DNA of 64,000 nt from Variovorax sp. N23 (GCF_025486315.1 NZ_JAOOPY010000018.1:50062-114061), one strand, 5' to 3'. Shown: positions 41,980 to 51,248, counted from the first letter of the stretch. Numbers and translations: made by a program. Notes: generated by a model from the letters alone, not told the origin.

Positions 41980-43932
41980 TCAGTGCAGCGCGCGGTAGAT
42001 CTCTTCGGCCAGGTCCGCGGCGATTCCTTCGACCGACGCGATGTCCTCGACGCTGGCCGCCGCCACGCCTCGAATACCGCCGAAGCGCTGAAGCAGGCGA
42101 GCCCGGCGCTTGGGCCCGATGCCCGGAATGTCTTCCAGCTGGCTGCCGCCCACGCGCACCTTCGCGCGCTTGGCGCGCATGCCGGTGATGGCGAAGCGGT
42201 GCGCCTCGTCGCGGATTTGCGCGACCAGCATCAGCGCGGCCGAGTCCTTGCCCAGATAAACCTTCTCGCGGCCGTCGGCGAACACCAGTTCTTCCAGGCC
42301 GACCTTGCGGCCCTCGCCCTTCTCGACGCCGACGATCAGCGACAGCGGCAGGCCCAGCTCGCCGAACACCTCGCGCGCCATCGACACCTGGCCCTTGCCG
42401 CCATCGACCAGCACCAGGTCGGGCATGCGCGCGGCCTTGGTGGCGGGCGGCGCGTCGCTGCCGGCGCCGTCGGCATCGCCTGGGGGCGGTGCATCGGTCT
42501 CGGCGGCGATCACCTCCGCGAGCTTGCCGTAGCGGCGGTGCAGCACCTGGCGCATCGCCGCGTAGTCGTCGCCCGGCGTGATGCCATCGATGTTGTAGCG
42601 GCGGTACTCGCGGTTCTGCATCGCGTGGTGCTCGAACACCACGCACGACGCCTGCGTCGCCTCGCCGGCCGTGTGCGAGATGTCGAAGCACTCCACGCGG
42701 AAGCTGTCGAGGTCGTCGGGCGCCAGCTCGAGCGCGTCGACGAGGGCACGCGTGCGCGCCTGTTGCGAGCCCTCTTCGGCCAGCAGCCGCGCCAGTTGCA
42801 ACTGCGCGTTCGTCTGCGCCATCTCCAGCCAGTGGCGGCGCTGCTCGCGCGGCTGGAACACCGCGGTGATGCGGATGCCGGCCTGCTGGGAGACCGCCTC
42901 GATCAGCTCGCGGCCGACCTGTTCGCTCAGCACCAGCGTGGCAGGGACGGGGACATCGAGGTAGTGCTGCGCGATGAAGGCCTCGAGCACCTGCGACGCG
43001 ACCGACACGGCATCGGGGCTGCCTTCGGATTCGCGTTCGCTGTCGTACATCTGCGCAGCATCGTCGACGTGCACCGGGAAGTACGCCCGGTCCCCCAGGT
43101 GGCGCCCGCCGCGCACCATGGCCAGGTTGACGCAGGCGCGCCCGCCCTGCACCTGCACGGCCAGGATGTCGACGTCCTTGTCGGAAGCGATCTCGATCGA
43201 CTGCTGGTGCAGCACGCGCGACAGGGCCGACATCTGGTTGCGCAGCTCGGCCGCCTGCTCGAACTGCAGCTTCTCGGCATGCATCGTCATGCGCGATTCG
43301 AGCTGGCTCAGCACCACCTGCGTGTCGCCCATCAAAAAGGCCTCGGCATTGGCAACGTCATGCGCATAGGCCTCGGGCGTGATGTAGCCCACGCACGGCC
43401 CGGTGCAGCGCTTGATCTGGTAGAGCAGGCATGGACGCGTGCGGTTGGTGTACACCGTGTCTTCGCAAGTGCGCAGCTTGAACACCTTCTGCAGCAGCTG
43501 GATCGACTCCTTGACCGCCCAGGCGCTCGGGTACGGCCCGAAGTAGCGGTGCTTGCGGTCGGTCGCGCCGCGGTAGTAGGCCAGGCGCGGAAAGGTATGC
43601 GCGGCGATCTTCAGGTAGGGGTAGCTCTTGTCGTCGCGAAACAGGATGTTGTAGCGCGGCTTCAAGCTCTTGATGAGGTTGTTCTCGAGCAGCAGCGCCT
43701 CGGCCTCGGAGCGCACCACCGTCGTCTCCATGCGCACGATCTTGCTGATCATGTGGCCGATGCGGGTGCCGCCGTGGCTCTTCTGGAAGTAATTGGCGAC
43801 CCGCTTCTTCAGGTTGCGCGCCTTGCCCACATACAGCACGGCGCCGGCCGCGTCGAAATAGCGGTAGACGCCAGGCAGGTTGGGCAGGGCGGCGACTTCG
43901 CTGAGCAGTTGATCGGAATGCACGTCGGACAT
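41980..43932 (-). CDS. uvrC: UvrABC nuclease subunit C
   Basis: A 650-residue excision nuclease that makes both incisions around bulky lesions. The N-terminal GIY-YIG domain has LPGVYRYFDAAGAVLYVGKARNLKKRVANYF. The UVR motif lies near 205-240 (QLESRMTMHAEKLQFEQAAELRNQM). The RNase H-like endonuclease has VECFDISHTAGEATQASCVVFE and DLVLVDGGKGQV. The C-terminal helix-hairpin-helix pair (LEDIPGIGPKRRARLLQRFGG) ends the protein. The start at 43932 opens MSDVHSDQLLSEVAALPNLPG; upstream frame is non-coding. Confidence 0.97.
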   Translation of the reverse strand: MSDVHSDQLLSEVAALPNLPGVYRYFDAAGAVLYVGKARNLKKRVANYFQKSHGGTRIGHMISKIVRMETTVVRSEAEALLLENNLIKSLKPRYNILFRDDKSYPYLKIAAHTFPRLAYYRGATDRKHRYFGPYPSAWAVKESIQLLQKVFKLRTCEDTVYTNRTRPCLLYQIKRCTGPCVGYITPEAYAHDVANAEAFLMGDTQVVLSQLESRMTMHAEKLQFEQAAELRNQMSALSRVLHQQSIEIASDKDVDILAVQVQGGRACVNLAMVRGGRHLGDRAYFPVHVDDAAQMYDSERESEGSPDAVSVASQVLEAFIAQHYLDVPVPATLVLSEQVGRELIEAVSQQAGIRITAVFQPREQRRHWLEMAQTNAQLQLARLLAEEGSQQARTRALVDALELAPDDLDSFRVECFDISHTAGEATQASCVVFEHHAMQNREYRRYNIDGITPGDDYAAMRQVLHRRYGKLAEVIAAETDAPPPGDADGAGSDAPPATKAARMPDLVLVDGGKGQVSMAREVFGELGLPLSLIVGVEKGEGRKVGLEELVFADGREKVYLGKDSAALMLVAQIRDEAHRFAITGMRAKRAKVRVGGSQLEDIPGIGPKRRARLLQRFGGIRGVAAASVEDIASVEGIAADLAEEIYRALH

Positions 43933-44071
43933 GGGGCTATTGTCTCGCGCGTCGCGATTCACCCACTTGCACGACATCGGGCGGCTTCGACTGGCACAAC
44001 CTATGCTCACAGCAGGCCCGTTCGTGAAATTATTCACGACAAACCCAACTAATAACGATTCGATAACATTT

Positions 44072-46066
44072 ATGAAGCGAAATATCTCCTGGTGGGCCCT
44101 GACCCCGACCGCCCTTGCGTTGACGCTGCTCGCCTGCGGCGGTGGTTCGGACAACGGCAGCACGCCGACACCGACGCCGGTCGAGACGACGCCGCCCGTC
44201 GCCGTCGACAACAGCTGCCTCACCAGCACCACTGGCACGCCGGTGGTGGTCGGCTCGGGCGACGCCGGCGACCCGGCAGCGCCGGAGCCTGCGTCCGGCT
44301 ACGTCATCGGCCACAAGGTCGTCACAGCCAAGACGTACATGGTGGTGGCGAACCATCCGCTCGCCACCAAAGCCGGTTGCGACGTGCTCAAGGCCGGCGG
44401 CAGCGCTGCCGACGCCGCCATCGCGGTGCAGGCCGTGCTCGGCCTGGTCGAGCCGCAGTCGAGCAGCCTGGCAGGTGGCGCCTTCATGCTCTATTACGAC
44501 GCCAAGACGAAGAAGGTGCAGGCCTACGACGGGCGCGAAACCGCACCGGCCGCGGCCACCGCCAACTACCTGCGCTACGTCGATGACACGACCGACCAGA
44601 CGCTGCCCAAGCCCAGCGCGCGCGGCAGCGGCCGCTCGATCGGCACGCCGGGCGTGATGCGCATGCTCGAGATGGCGCACGGCGACCACGGCAAGCTGCC
44701 ATGGAAAGACCTGTTCGGCGAAGGCACCCGCCTGGCCAGCGACGGCTTCAAGGTCGGCGGCCGCATGGCCGCGGCGATCGCCTCGTCGGCATCGAACCTC
44801 AAGCGCGACGCGGAGGCGGCCGCGTACTTCCTCGATGCGGCCGGCAACCCGAAGCCGCTGGGCACCACGCTCACCAACCCGGCCTATGCCGAGGTGCTGA
44901 AAGCGATGGCCAGCCAGGGCGCCGATGCGATGTACACCGGCACGATCGCCCAGGACATCGTGGCCAAGATCCAGGTCACCACCGGCGCCGACGGCTCGGT
45001 CATCACGCCCGGCAAGACCACGCTGGACGACCTGAAGAACTACAAGCCGGTGCGCCGCGAGCCGGTGTGCACCACCTACCGGGCCTACTACGTGTGCAGC
45101 ATGTCGCCGCCGTCCTCGGGCGGCATCGGCGTGCTGTCGACGCTGGGCATCCTGGAGAACTTCAACATGGGCCTGCATGCACCGTCGCAGGTCGACCTCG
45201 AAGGCGGCAAGCCGTCGGTGATGGGCGTGCACCTGGTGGCCGAGGCCGAGCGCCTGGCCTACGCCGACCGCGACAAGTACGTGGCCGACACCGACTTCGT
45301 GCCGCTGCCCGGCGGCAGCGCCGACACGCTGCTCAACAAGACGTACATGCGCTCGCGCGCCAACCTGATCGACTTCAGCAAGAGCATGGGCACGGCCGTG
45401 GCCGGCGACTTCGGCGTGCCGCCGGTCGGCATCGACAAGACGGTCGAGAATGGCACCACGCACTACTCGATCGTCGACAAGGACGGCAACGTGGCCTCGA
45501 TGACCACCACGGTGGAATCGACCCTCGGCTCGTACCACATGAGCCACGGGATCATGCTGAACAACCAGCTGACCGACTTCAGCGCCAACCCGATCGACGC
45601 CGTGACCAATGCCCCGGTCGCCAACCGCGTCGCGCCGGGCAAGCGCCCGCGCAGCACGATGGCGCCCACGCTGGTGTTCAACGGCAACCAACCCGGCGAC
45701 TTCCTGATGGCCACCGGCTCGCCGGGCGGCGGCACCATCATCCAGTACGTGGTGAAGACCGTGGTGGGCGCACTCGACTGGAGCCTCGATGCACAACAGG
45801 CGACCTCGCTGGTCGACTTCGGTGCGACCAACAGCCCGACCACCAACGTGGGCGGCGAGCATCCGAACATCGACATCACGAACGGCGGCAACAACGACCC
45901 GCTGATCCTCGGCCTGCGTGCGCTCGGCCACACGGTGTCGACCGGCTCGCAGTCGAGCGGCATCAGCACCATCATCCGCAAGCCGGCCAGCGGCGGCCTG
46001 GTGCTCACCGGTGGCGCCGACCCACGCCGTGAAGGCATCGTGCTCGGCGATACTTTCACGCCCTGA
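44072..46066 (+). CDS. ggt: Gamma-glutamyltransferase, predicted lipoprotein
   Basis: A 664-residue N-terminal-nucleophile enzyme that cleaves glutathione and other gamma-glutamyl compounds in the periplasm. The signal peptide ends in a lipobox (ALTLLAC, cysteine near 23), followed by a Gly/Ser/Thr/Pro-rich linker (about 24-50), so the enzyme is probably lipid-anchored, unlike soluble E. coli Ggt. Self-cleavage should occur before the threonine near 462 (GTTHYSIVDKDGNVAS). Other blocks are ANHPLATKAGCDVLKAGGSAADAAIA, GRSIGTPG, SPPSSGGIG and ATGSPGGGTIIQYV. The ATG at 44072 is used because the lipobox follows directly. Divergent from uvrC. Confidence 0.94.
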   Translation: MKRNISWWALTPTALALTLLACGGGSDNGSTPTPTPVETTPPVAVDNSCLTSTTGTPVVVGSGDAGDPAAPEPASGYVIGHKVVTAKTYMVVANHPLATKAGCDVLKAGGSAADAAIAVQAVLGLVEPQSSSLAGGAFMLYYDAKTKKVQAYDGRETAPAAATANYLRYVDDTTDQTLPKPSARGSGRSIGTPGVMRMLEMAHGDHGKLPWKDLFGEGTRLASDGFKVGGRMAAAIASSASNLKRDAEAAAYFLDAAGNPKPLGTTLTNPAYAEVLKAMASQGADAMYTGTIAQDIVAKIQVTTGADGSVITPGKTTLDDLKNYKPVRREPVCTTYRAYYVCSMSPPSSGGIGVLSTLGILENFNMGLHAPSQVDLEGGKPSVMGVHLVAEAERLAYADRDKYVADTDFVPLPGGSADTLLNKTYMRSRANLIDFSKSMGTAVAGDFGVPPVGIDKTVENGTTHYSIVDKDGNVASMTTTVESTLGSYHMSHGIMLNNQLTDFSANPIDAVTNAPVANRVAPGKRPRSTMAPTLVFNGNQPGDFLMATGSPGGGTIIQYVVKTVVGALDWSLDAQQATSLVDFGATNSPTTNVGGEHPNIDITNGGNNDPLILGLRALGHTVSTGSQSSGISTIIRKPASGGLVLTGGADPRREGIVLGDTFTP

Positions 46067-46092
46067 CGACCACACGCCGTTCCGGCGCCGTG

Positions 46093-46127
46093 AAGCCCCC
46101 GAGGTCGCGAGGCCGCGGGGGCTTTTT
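46093..46127 (+). terminator. Rho-independent terminator after ggt
   Basis: Stem AAGCCCCCG / CGGGGGCTT with a 14-base loop, followed by TTTTT. The T-run ends 10 bases before the earP start, so earP needs read-through or a promoter within the hairpin. Confidence 0.8.
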
Positions 46128-46136
46128 CATGATGGG

Positions 46137-47240
46137 ATGCGCATGCGCTGGGACATCTTCTGCAAGGTCATCGACAACTTCGGCGACATCGCGATCAGCT
46201 GGCGGCTGGCCTGCCAGCTGGCGCAGCGCGGTGCGCCGGTGCGGTTATGGGTCGACGATCCGTCGGCGCTGGATTGGCTGGCGCCACAGGGGTGCGACGG
46301 TGTCGTCGTCATCCCCTGGTCCGACCCGGTCGCCGTGGCGCTGGCCGCCGCCGAAGCGGTGCCCGACGTTCTGATCGAAGCCTTCGGCTGCGACCCGGCA
46401 CCGGAACTGCTCGCTCGCTTCGCCGCCTGCGGCCGCCGGACCTGGATCAACCTCGAATACCTGTCCGCCGAACCCTACGTGGAGCGCCTGCACCGGCTGC
46501 CCTCCCCCGTCTTCCGCGGCCCCGGTGAAGGGCTGAACAAGCATTTTTTCTATCCCGGCTTCACCCCCGCCACCGGCGGCCTGCTGCGCGAGGACGATCT
46601 GGCCATGCGCCGCGCGGCGTTCGACCGCGGCGCCTGGCTGAGAGACCATGGCATTGCGTGGCAAGGGGAGGGCCTCGTCTCGCTGTTCTGCTACGAACCC
46701 AAGGCGCTCGGGCGCCTGCTCGACCAGCTGGCCGCAGCACCGGTGCCGCAGCGCCTGCTGGTCACCGCCGGGCGCGCGACCGCCGCGGTGCGTGCCGTGT
46801 GGCCATCGCCGGACAGCCAGCACGGCGCCCTGTCGGTGTCCTTCCTGCCGATGCTGTCGCAGCGCGACTACGACGAGCTGCTGTGGGCCTGCGACTTCAA
46901 CTTCGTGCGTGGCGAAGACTCGGTGATCCGCGCACTCTGGGCCGGCCGCGCCTTCGCCTGGCAGATCTACCCGCAGGACGACGACGTGCACCACGTCAAG
47001 CTCGACGCGTTCCTGGACACGCTGGATGCGCCGACGGCATGGCGCACATTTCACCGTGCCTGGAACGATGCCGACGATGCCGCGCTCAGCTGGCCAAACG
47101 CGGCGACGCAGGATGCATGGACCGCTGCGACGCAGCAGGCCCGGTCCCGCCTGCTCGCGCAGGACGACCTGGCCACCCAGCTCGCGCGCTTCGTCGACGC
47201 GCTCAGCGGCCCTGCAGCGCCACGTCGCGCAACGCCTTGA
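46137..47240 (+). CDS. earP: Elongation factor P arginine rhamnosyltransferase EarP
   Basis: A 367-residue GT-B glycosyltransferase that adds rhamnose from dTDP-L-rhamnose to Arg32 of EF-P, allowing EF-P to relieve stalling at polyprolines. The diagnostic start MRWDIFCKVIDNFGDIAISWRLA carries the two conserved aspartates, and FVRGEDSVIRALWAGRAFAWQIYPQ carries the conserved arginine and glutamate near 270. ATG codons at 46137 and 46143 are both possible. The efp gene, often adjacent in this order, is not next to it here. The 3' end overlaps the aldolase gene by 38 bases on the opposite strand. Confidence 0.95.
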   Translation: MRMRWDIFCKVIDNFGDIAISWRLACQLAQRGAPVRLWVDDPSALDWLAPQGCDGVVVIPWSDPVAVALAAAEAVPDVLIEAFGCDPAPELLARFAACGRRTWINLEYLSAEPYVERLHRLPSPVFRGPGEGLNKHFFYPGFTPATGGLLREDDLAMRRAAFDRGAWLRDHGIAWQGEGLVSLFCYEPKALGRLLDQLAAAPVPQRLLVTAGRATAAVRAVWPSPDSQHGALSVSFLPMLSQRDYDELLWACDFNFVRGEDSVIRALWAGRAFAWQIYPQDDDVHHVKLDAFLDTLDAPTAWRTFHRAWNDADDAALSWPNAATQDAWTAATQQARSRLLAQDDLATQLARFVDALSGPAAPRRATP

Positions 47241-47976
47241 GAATGATCCCCGCCGTGTTGCTCGCGACATAGCGCGCGCCCCAGCTGGCGTAGCGCGCCT
47301 CTTCTTCCGGCGTGAGCGCCAGGATGCCGGGGCACTTGCCCGCGGCCGAGACCGCCTTCAGGGCGCTTTCGATGGCTGCCTGCACCGGCGCCTCATTCCA
47401 GCGGTTGTCGAAGCCCATGCTGTGCGCCAGATCGTTCGGCCCGAGGAACACGGCGTCGACACCCGGCACCGCCGCGATCGCCGCAGCGTTGGCCACGCCT
47501 TCGGGGGTCTCGATCATGACGATCAGCGCAACGCCGTCGTTGCTCAGCGCCGTGTGCGCCGTGCCGCCGAAGGCGCCGTAGCCGGCCGCCCGCGTGGAGA
47601 AAGCCGCGCCGCGCAGGCCCGGCTGCCCGCGCGTCGGGTACTTCACGCGCTGCACCAGCGAAGCGGCATGCGCCGCGGTGTCGACCATCGGAATCTGCAC
47701 CGCGCTCGCGCCCAGGTCGAGCGTGCGTGCCATGTCGTGTTCGAGGCAGCGCACCACCGTCGGGATGCCGCTGGCGCGCGCGGCGCGCAGCATGTGTTCG
47801 GTGGTCTCCAGACCCGCGCTTCCGTGCTCGTTGTCGAGCAGCACGAAGTCGAAGCCCGCGAAGGCGCACATCTCGACGATGGCCGGCGACGGGATGCCGT
47901 TGAACACGCCGCGCAGCAGGCGCCCGCTGCGCAGCATCGCCGGCAGCCGGGTGTCGATCGGGTGCTGCGCGCTCAC
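47203..47976 (-). CDS. HpcH/HpaI-type class II aldolase
   Basis: A 257-residue divalent-metal aldolase of the 4-hydroxy-2-oxoheptanedioate aldolase family, which splits 4-hydroxy-2-oxo acids into pyruvate and an aldehyde. The general base is H51 (LLDNEHG) and R76 is the conserved arginine. Metal ligands lie in VMIETPEGVANAAAIAAVPGVDAVFLGPNDLAHSMG. The start is GTG at 47976, which overlaps the upstream gene's TGA (GTGA), so translation is coupled. It is the last gene of the leftward arm of the LysR-controlled cluster and would act on a 2-oxo acid made by the preceding dehydrogenase. The true substrate is unknown. Confidence 0.9.
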   Translation of the reverse strand: MSAQHPIDTRLPAMLRSGRLLRGVFNGIPSPAIVEMCAFAGFDFVLLDNEHGSAGLETTEHMLRAARASGIPTVVRCLEHDMARTLDLGASAVQIPMVDTAAHAASLVQRVKYPTRGQPGLRGAAFSTRAAGYGAFGGTAHTALSNDGVALIVMIETPEGVANAAAIAAVPGVDAVFLGPNDLAHSMGFDNRWNEAPVQAAIESALKAVSAAGKCPGILALTPEEEARYASWGARYVASNTAGIILKALRDVALQGR

Positions 47977-49394
47977 AGCAGCTTGCCCGGGTTCATCAGG
48001 TGGTTCGGGTCCATCGCCTGCTTGATGCGCAGCATCAGCTCCATCTCGACCGGCGACTTGTAGATACGCAGCTCGTCGCGGCGCAGCTGGCCCACGCCAT
48101 GCTCCGCACTGATGCTGCCGCCGTAATCGGTCACCAGCTGGTGCACCACGGCATTGAGTTCGTGCGTGCGCTGCTTGAGCGCGTCGTAGTCGGCGTCGGG
48201 CGGCATCAGCACGTTGTAGTGCAGGTTGCCGTCGCCGAGGTGGCCGAAGTTGATGATGCGGGCATCGGGCATGCAAGCCAGCACGTCCTGCTCGGCCTGT
48301 GCGACGAAGGACGCGAGCGACGAGATCGGCAAGGCGATGTCGTGCTTGATCGCCTTGCCCGCACGCACCTGCGCCTGCGAGATGCCTTCGCGCAGCTTCC
48401 ACAGGGCCATCGTCTGCGCCTCGCTGGTCGACAGCATCACGTCGTTGGTCAGGCCGGCCTCCATCGATTCGCCGAGCGATTCCTCGAGCAGTTCGCGCAA
48501 CCCCGCCTCGTCGTCGGTGTCGCTCAGTTCGATCAGCGCGTTGAAGGGCGACGGCTGCGCGAGCGGCGCGCGCGTGTCGGTCACCTGGTCGAGCACCAGC
48601 TGCAACGACGCGGCGGTCATCATCTCGAAGGCGCTGAGGCGTTCGCCGCAGCGCGTGCGCATCAGGCTCAGCAGGTCGACCAGCTTCCCGAGCGACTCGG
48701 CGCCGACCCAGGCCGTGGCATGCGCCCTGGGCTGCGGAAACAGCTTGAGCACGACGCCGGTGATGACACCCAGCGTGCCTTCGGAGCCGATGAAGAGCCC
48801 CTTGAGGTCGTAGCCGGTGTTGTCCTTGCGCAGCCCGCGCAGCCCGTGCCAGATGCGGCCGTCCGGCAGCACCACTTCGAGCCCCAGCACCAGGTCGCGC
48901 GTGTTGCCATAGCGCAGCACCGCGATGCCGCCGGCGTTGGTCGCGACGTTGCCACCGACCGTGCAGCTGCCCTGCGCGCCGAGGCTGAGCGGGAAGAAGC
49001 GGTCGACGCTGCGCGCCGCGTCGTGGGCATGCGCGAGGATCACGCCGGCGTCCACGGTCAACGTGTTGTTGATGGGGTCGATGGCGCGGACCCGGTTCAT
49101 GCGCGTGGTGCTCAGCACCACCTGCGCGCCGCTGGCGTCCGGTGTCGCCCCACCGCTCATGCCGGTGTTGCCACCCTGCGTGACGATGGGCGTATGGGTT
49201 TCGCTACACAGCTTGACCACGGCCGCGGTTTCGGCCGTGTTGGCGGGGCGCACGACGACAGGCGTGGCGCCCGTCCATTTGCCGAGCCAGTCGGTGAGGT
49301 ACGGGGCTTGCGCCTCGGCATCGGTCAGCAGTCCGGCCGGGCCGACGAGCGCGTGCAGCTTGTTGATCAGGCGCTGGATGGCGACTTCCGACAT
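47973..49394 (-). CDS. FAD-linked 2-hydroxyacid dehydrogenase (GlcD / D2HGDH-like)
   Basis: A 473-residue FAD-dependent dehydrogenase of the PCMH family. The N-terminal FAD-binding domain has VTQGGNTGMSGGATP and GAQGSCTVGGNVATNAGG. The C-terminal domain has GHLGDGNLHYNVL and SAEHGVGQLRRDEL, the ligands of the metal-binding active site of D-lactate and D-2-hydroxyglutarate dehydrogenases. It converts a D-2-hydroxy acid to a 2-oxo acid with electrons passing to a quinone or flavoprotein. The stop overlaps the aldolase GTG and the start lies one base after the racemase stop. Confidence 0.92.
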   Translation of the reverse strand: MSEVAIQRLINKLHALVGPAGLLTDAEAQAPYLTDWLGKWTGATPVVVRPANTAETAAVVKLCSETHTPIVTQGGNTGMSGGATPDASGAQVVLSTTRMNRVRAIDPINNTLTVDAGVILAHAHDAARSVDRFFPLSLGAQGSCTVGGNVATNAGGIAVLRYGNTRDLVLGLEVVLPDGRIWHGLRGLRKDNTGYDLKGLFIGSEGTLGVITGVVLKLFPQPRAHATAWVGAESLGKLVDLLSLMRTRCGERLSAFEMMTAASLQLVLDQVTDTRAPLAQPSPFNALIELSDTDDEAGLRELLEESLGESMEAGLTNDVMLSTSEAQTMALWKLREGISQAQVRAGKAIKHDIALPISSLASFVAQAEQDVLACMPDARIINFGHLGDGNLHYNVLMPPDADYDALKQRTHELNAVVHQLVTDYGGSISAEHGVGQLRRDELRIYKSPVEMELMLRIKQAMDPNHLMNPGKLL

Positions 49395-49395
49395 G

Positions 49396-50064
49396 TCAGC
49401 AGCCTTCCCAGCCGAGCTGCACCCGCGCGATCGCCATGCCGACCGCCGCCTGTGTCGGCTCCACCACCGCGATGCCCAGCGCCTGCTGCAGCGGCGCACG
49501 GTAGGCGGCCATGCCGGCGCAGCCCATGACGATCACGTCGGCGCCGCGCTCGTCGCGCAGGCGGCGACCGACTTCCGTCATGCGCGCCAGGGTGCGGTCG
49601 TATTGCGCGAGCTCCTGCACGTTGAGGCCGATGGCCAACTCGCCAGCGAAGCGGCCCATGACGCCCATCGCGCCATAGCTGCGCAGGTGGCGTGGGATCG
49701 ACGGGTCGAGGATGGCGATCACGCCAAAGCGCTCGCCCAGCGTCAGCGCAGTCAGCACGCCGCACTCGCCGATGCCGAGCACCGGCTGCTTCACGCGCTC
49801 GCGCAGCACGTACAGGCCCGGGTCGCTGTAGCAGGCGATGACGAAGGCCGACGCCTCCGCGGCCAGCGCGTCGGCGCGCCGCGCCAGCGGCTGCGCCACC
49901 GACTGCACGTCGAGGTGCGTCACGATGCCCGGGGGCCCTTCGGCCAATGTCAGACAGCGGATCTCCGGGCCGCCCGCCATGCGCAGCGGGGCCATGGCCG
50001 CGTCGATGCCGGCCGTGACCACTTCGCTGCTGTTGGGGTTGATGACGTAGATGGGCGGTTTCAT
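49396..50064 (-). CDS. Hydantoin racemase-like (Asp/Glu racemase family)
   Basis: A 222-residue cofactor-independent racemase. The two catalytic cysteines are C78 (VIACYSDPGL) and C182 (VMGCAGMAAY), close to positions 76 and 181 of characterised hydantoin racemases. The N-terminal IYVINPNSSEVVTAGID block is typical of that subgroup. It would racemise a 5-substituted hydantoin so the stereospecific D-hydantoinase encoded 11 kb away can consume both forms. The ATG at 50064 opens on KPPIYVINPNSS. First gene of the leftward arm, 133 bases from the divergent LysR gene. Confidence 0.88.
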   Translation of the reverse strand: MKPPIYVINPNSSEVVTAGIDAAMAPLRMAGGPEIRCLTLAEGPPGIVTHLDVQSVAQPLARRADALAAEASAFVIACYSDPGLYVLRERVKQPVLGIGECGVLTALTLGERFGVIAILDPSIPRHLRSYGAMGVMGRFAGELAIGLNVQELAQYDRTLARMTEVGRRLRDERGADVIVMGCAGMAAYRAPLQQALGIAVVEPTQAAVGMAIARVQLGWEGC

Positions 50065-50140
50065 GCGGGCGCGCTCCTGAGGGTGCATTCCAGTCTAGGT
50101 GCGGCCCAGGGGCACGCTCCTTGCTTTTTCATGGGCCACC

Positions 50141-50157
50141 CTTAACGTTTGGTTATG
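50141..50157. promoter_or_regulatory. Candidate LysR operator, copy 1 (racemase-LysR gap)
   Basis: CTTAAC-N5-GTTATG, a 17-base near-palindrome with one mismatch to the copy at 51232. It contains T-N11-A, the LysR-type box. It lies 40 bases before the LysR start and 77 bases before the racemase start. Confidence 0.65.
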
Positions 50158-50196
50158 CACTGCGCGCCTTGATCCCCGCGCGCAGCAGCCGCCGCC

Positions 50197-51150
50197 ATGT
50201 CCCTCAATCTGCGTCAAATCGAAGTCTTCCGTGCCGTCATGACCACCGGCTCGATCCGCGGCGCGTCGGAGCTTCTCTTCGTCTCGCAACCCGCCGTGAG
50301 CCGGTTGCTGTCGCACACCGAAAGCCGCGTCGGCTTCGCGCTGTTCGAGCGCATCAAGGGCCGGCTCTACGCCACGCCCGAGGCCAAGAAGCTGTTCCAT
50401 GAGATCGAGCGCATGTACCAGGGCGTGCAGCGCGTGAACGAACTGGCGCAGGAGCTGGCCGAGAACCGCGAAGGCATCCTCAACATCGTGTCGAGCCCGA
50501 GCATCGGGCAGATGATGATCCCGCAAGCCATCGCCGCCTTCCGCGAGGCGCACCCGCAGGTCAAGCTCACCTTCCAGTACCTCGGCTACGCGCCGTTGAA
50601 GGAGAGGCTCCTCCACCACCAGGCCGACCTGGGCGTGACCATCCTTCCGGTCGACCACCCGAACCTCGACGTGACGCCGCTGGCGCAAGGCCAGCTGGTG
50701 TGCATCTGCCCGTACAACCATCCGCTGTCGCGCCTCTCCACGCTCACGCTGGCCGACATGCGGCCTTACCCGCTCATCTCGTACGACCGCGCCACACCCT
50801 TCGGCGTGATCGTCGAGCGCATGTACGAGGTCGCCGACGAGGTGCTCAAGTCCGCCATCGAAGTGGGCTCGCCGCAGAACGCCTGTTCGCTGGTGCAGGC
50901 GGGCGCGGGCATCGCCCTGGTCGACGAGTTTTCGGTGCGCAACTGGCCGACCCACCAGCTCATCGTGCGGCCCGTGGTCAACGCGCCGGTGCTGCAGGCC
51001 AACCTCGTGCACCCGCGCTTCGACCCGCTGTCGACGCTGGCGCAACGCTTCGTGCGCGTGCTGCGGGAGCTGATGCAGCGCCAGGGCTTCGAGAGCCCGC
51101 ACGACACCGGCCCCGCACTGGGCACCGCGCTCGCGGAGGCGGCGCACTGA
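50197..51150 (+). CDS. LysR-type regulator of the ureide cluster
   Basis: A 317-residue LysR regulator. The N-terminal helix-turn-helix has LRQIEVFRAVMTTGSIRGASELLFVSQPAVSRLLSHTESRVGFALFERIKGRLYATPEA. The effector domain begins near 92 (GILNIVSSPSIGQMMIPQAIAAFREAHPQVKLTFQYLGY). It is divergent from the racemase arm and co-oriented with the catabolic arm, with the same palindrome on both sides. It is the likely inducer-responsive activator of the whole 47.2-63.9 kb cluster; the inducer is unknown. Confidence 0.92.
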   Translation: MSLNLRQIEVFRAVMTTGSIRGASELLFVSQPAVSRLLSHTESRVGFALFERIKGRLYATPEAKKLFHEIERMYQGVQRVNELAQELAENREGILNIVSSPSIGQMMIPQAIAAFREAHPQVKLTFQYLGYAPLKERLLHHQADLGVTILPVDHPNLDVTPLAQGQLVCICPYNHPLSRLSTLTLADMRPYPLISYDRATPFGVIVERMYEVADEVLKSAIEVGSPQNACSLVQAGAGIALVDEFSVRNWPTHQLIVRPVVNAPVLQANLVHPRFDPLSTLAQRFVRVLRELMQRQGFESPHDTGPALGTALAEAAH

Positions 51151-51231
51151 GGTCCGCCGCGCACCAGCTTCGCCAACGGCGCCACCGTGTTGGTGCGCGC
51201 CGCGCACCGCTTCGGCCCCAAGACCGATGCA

Positions 51232-51248
51232 CTTAACCGCAGGTTAAG
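51232..51248. promoter_or_regulatory. Candidate LysR operator, copy 2 (before the DHDPS-ABC operon)
   Basis: CTTAACC-GCA-GGTTAAG, a perfect 7-bp-arm palindrome that contains T-N11-A. It shares CTTAAC-N5-GTTA-x-G with the copy at 50141. It is 99 bases before the first gene of the rightward arm, a suitable place for activation. Confidence 0.75.

Noticed and set aside
41887..44052. 721-codon plus-strand open frame opposite uvrC and pgsA
   Set aside because: Shadow of uvrC; composition is Arg/His/Ala-rich without motifs.
44030..46075. 681-codon minus-strand open frame opposite ggt
   Set aside because: Shadow of the gamma-glutamyltransferase gene, which has full motif support on the plus strand.
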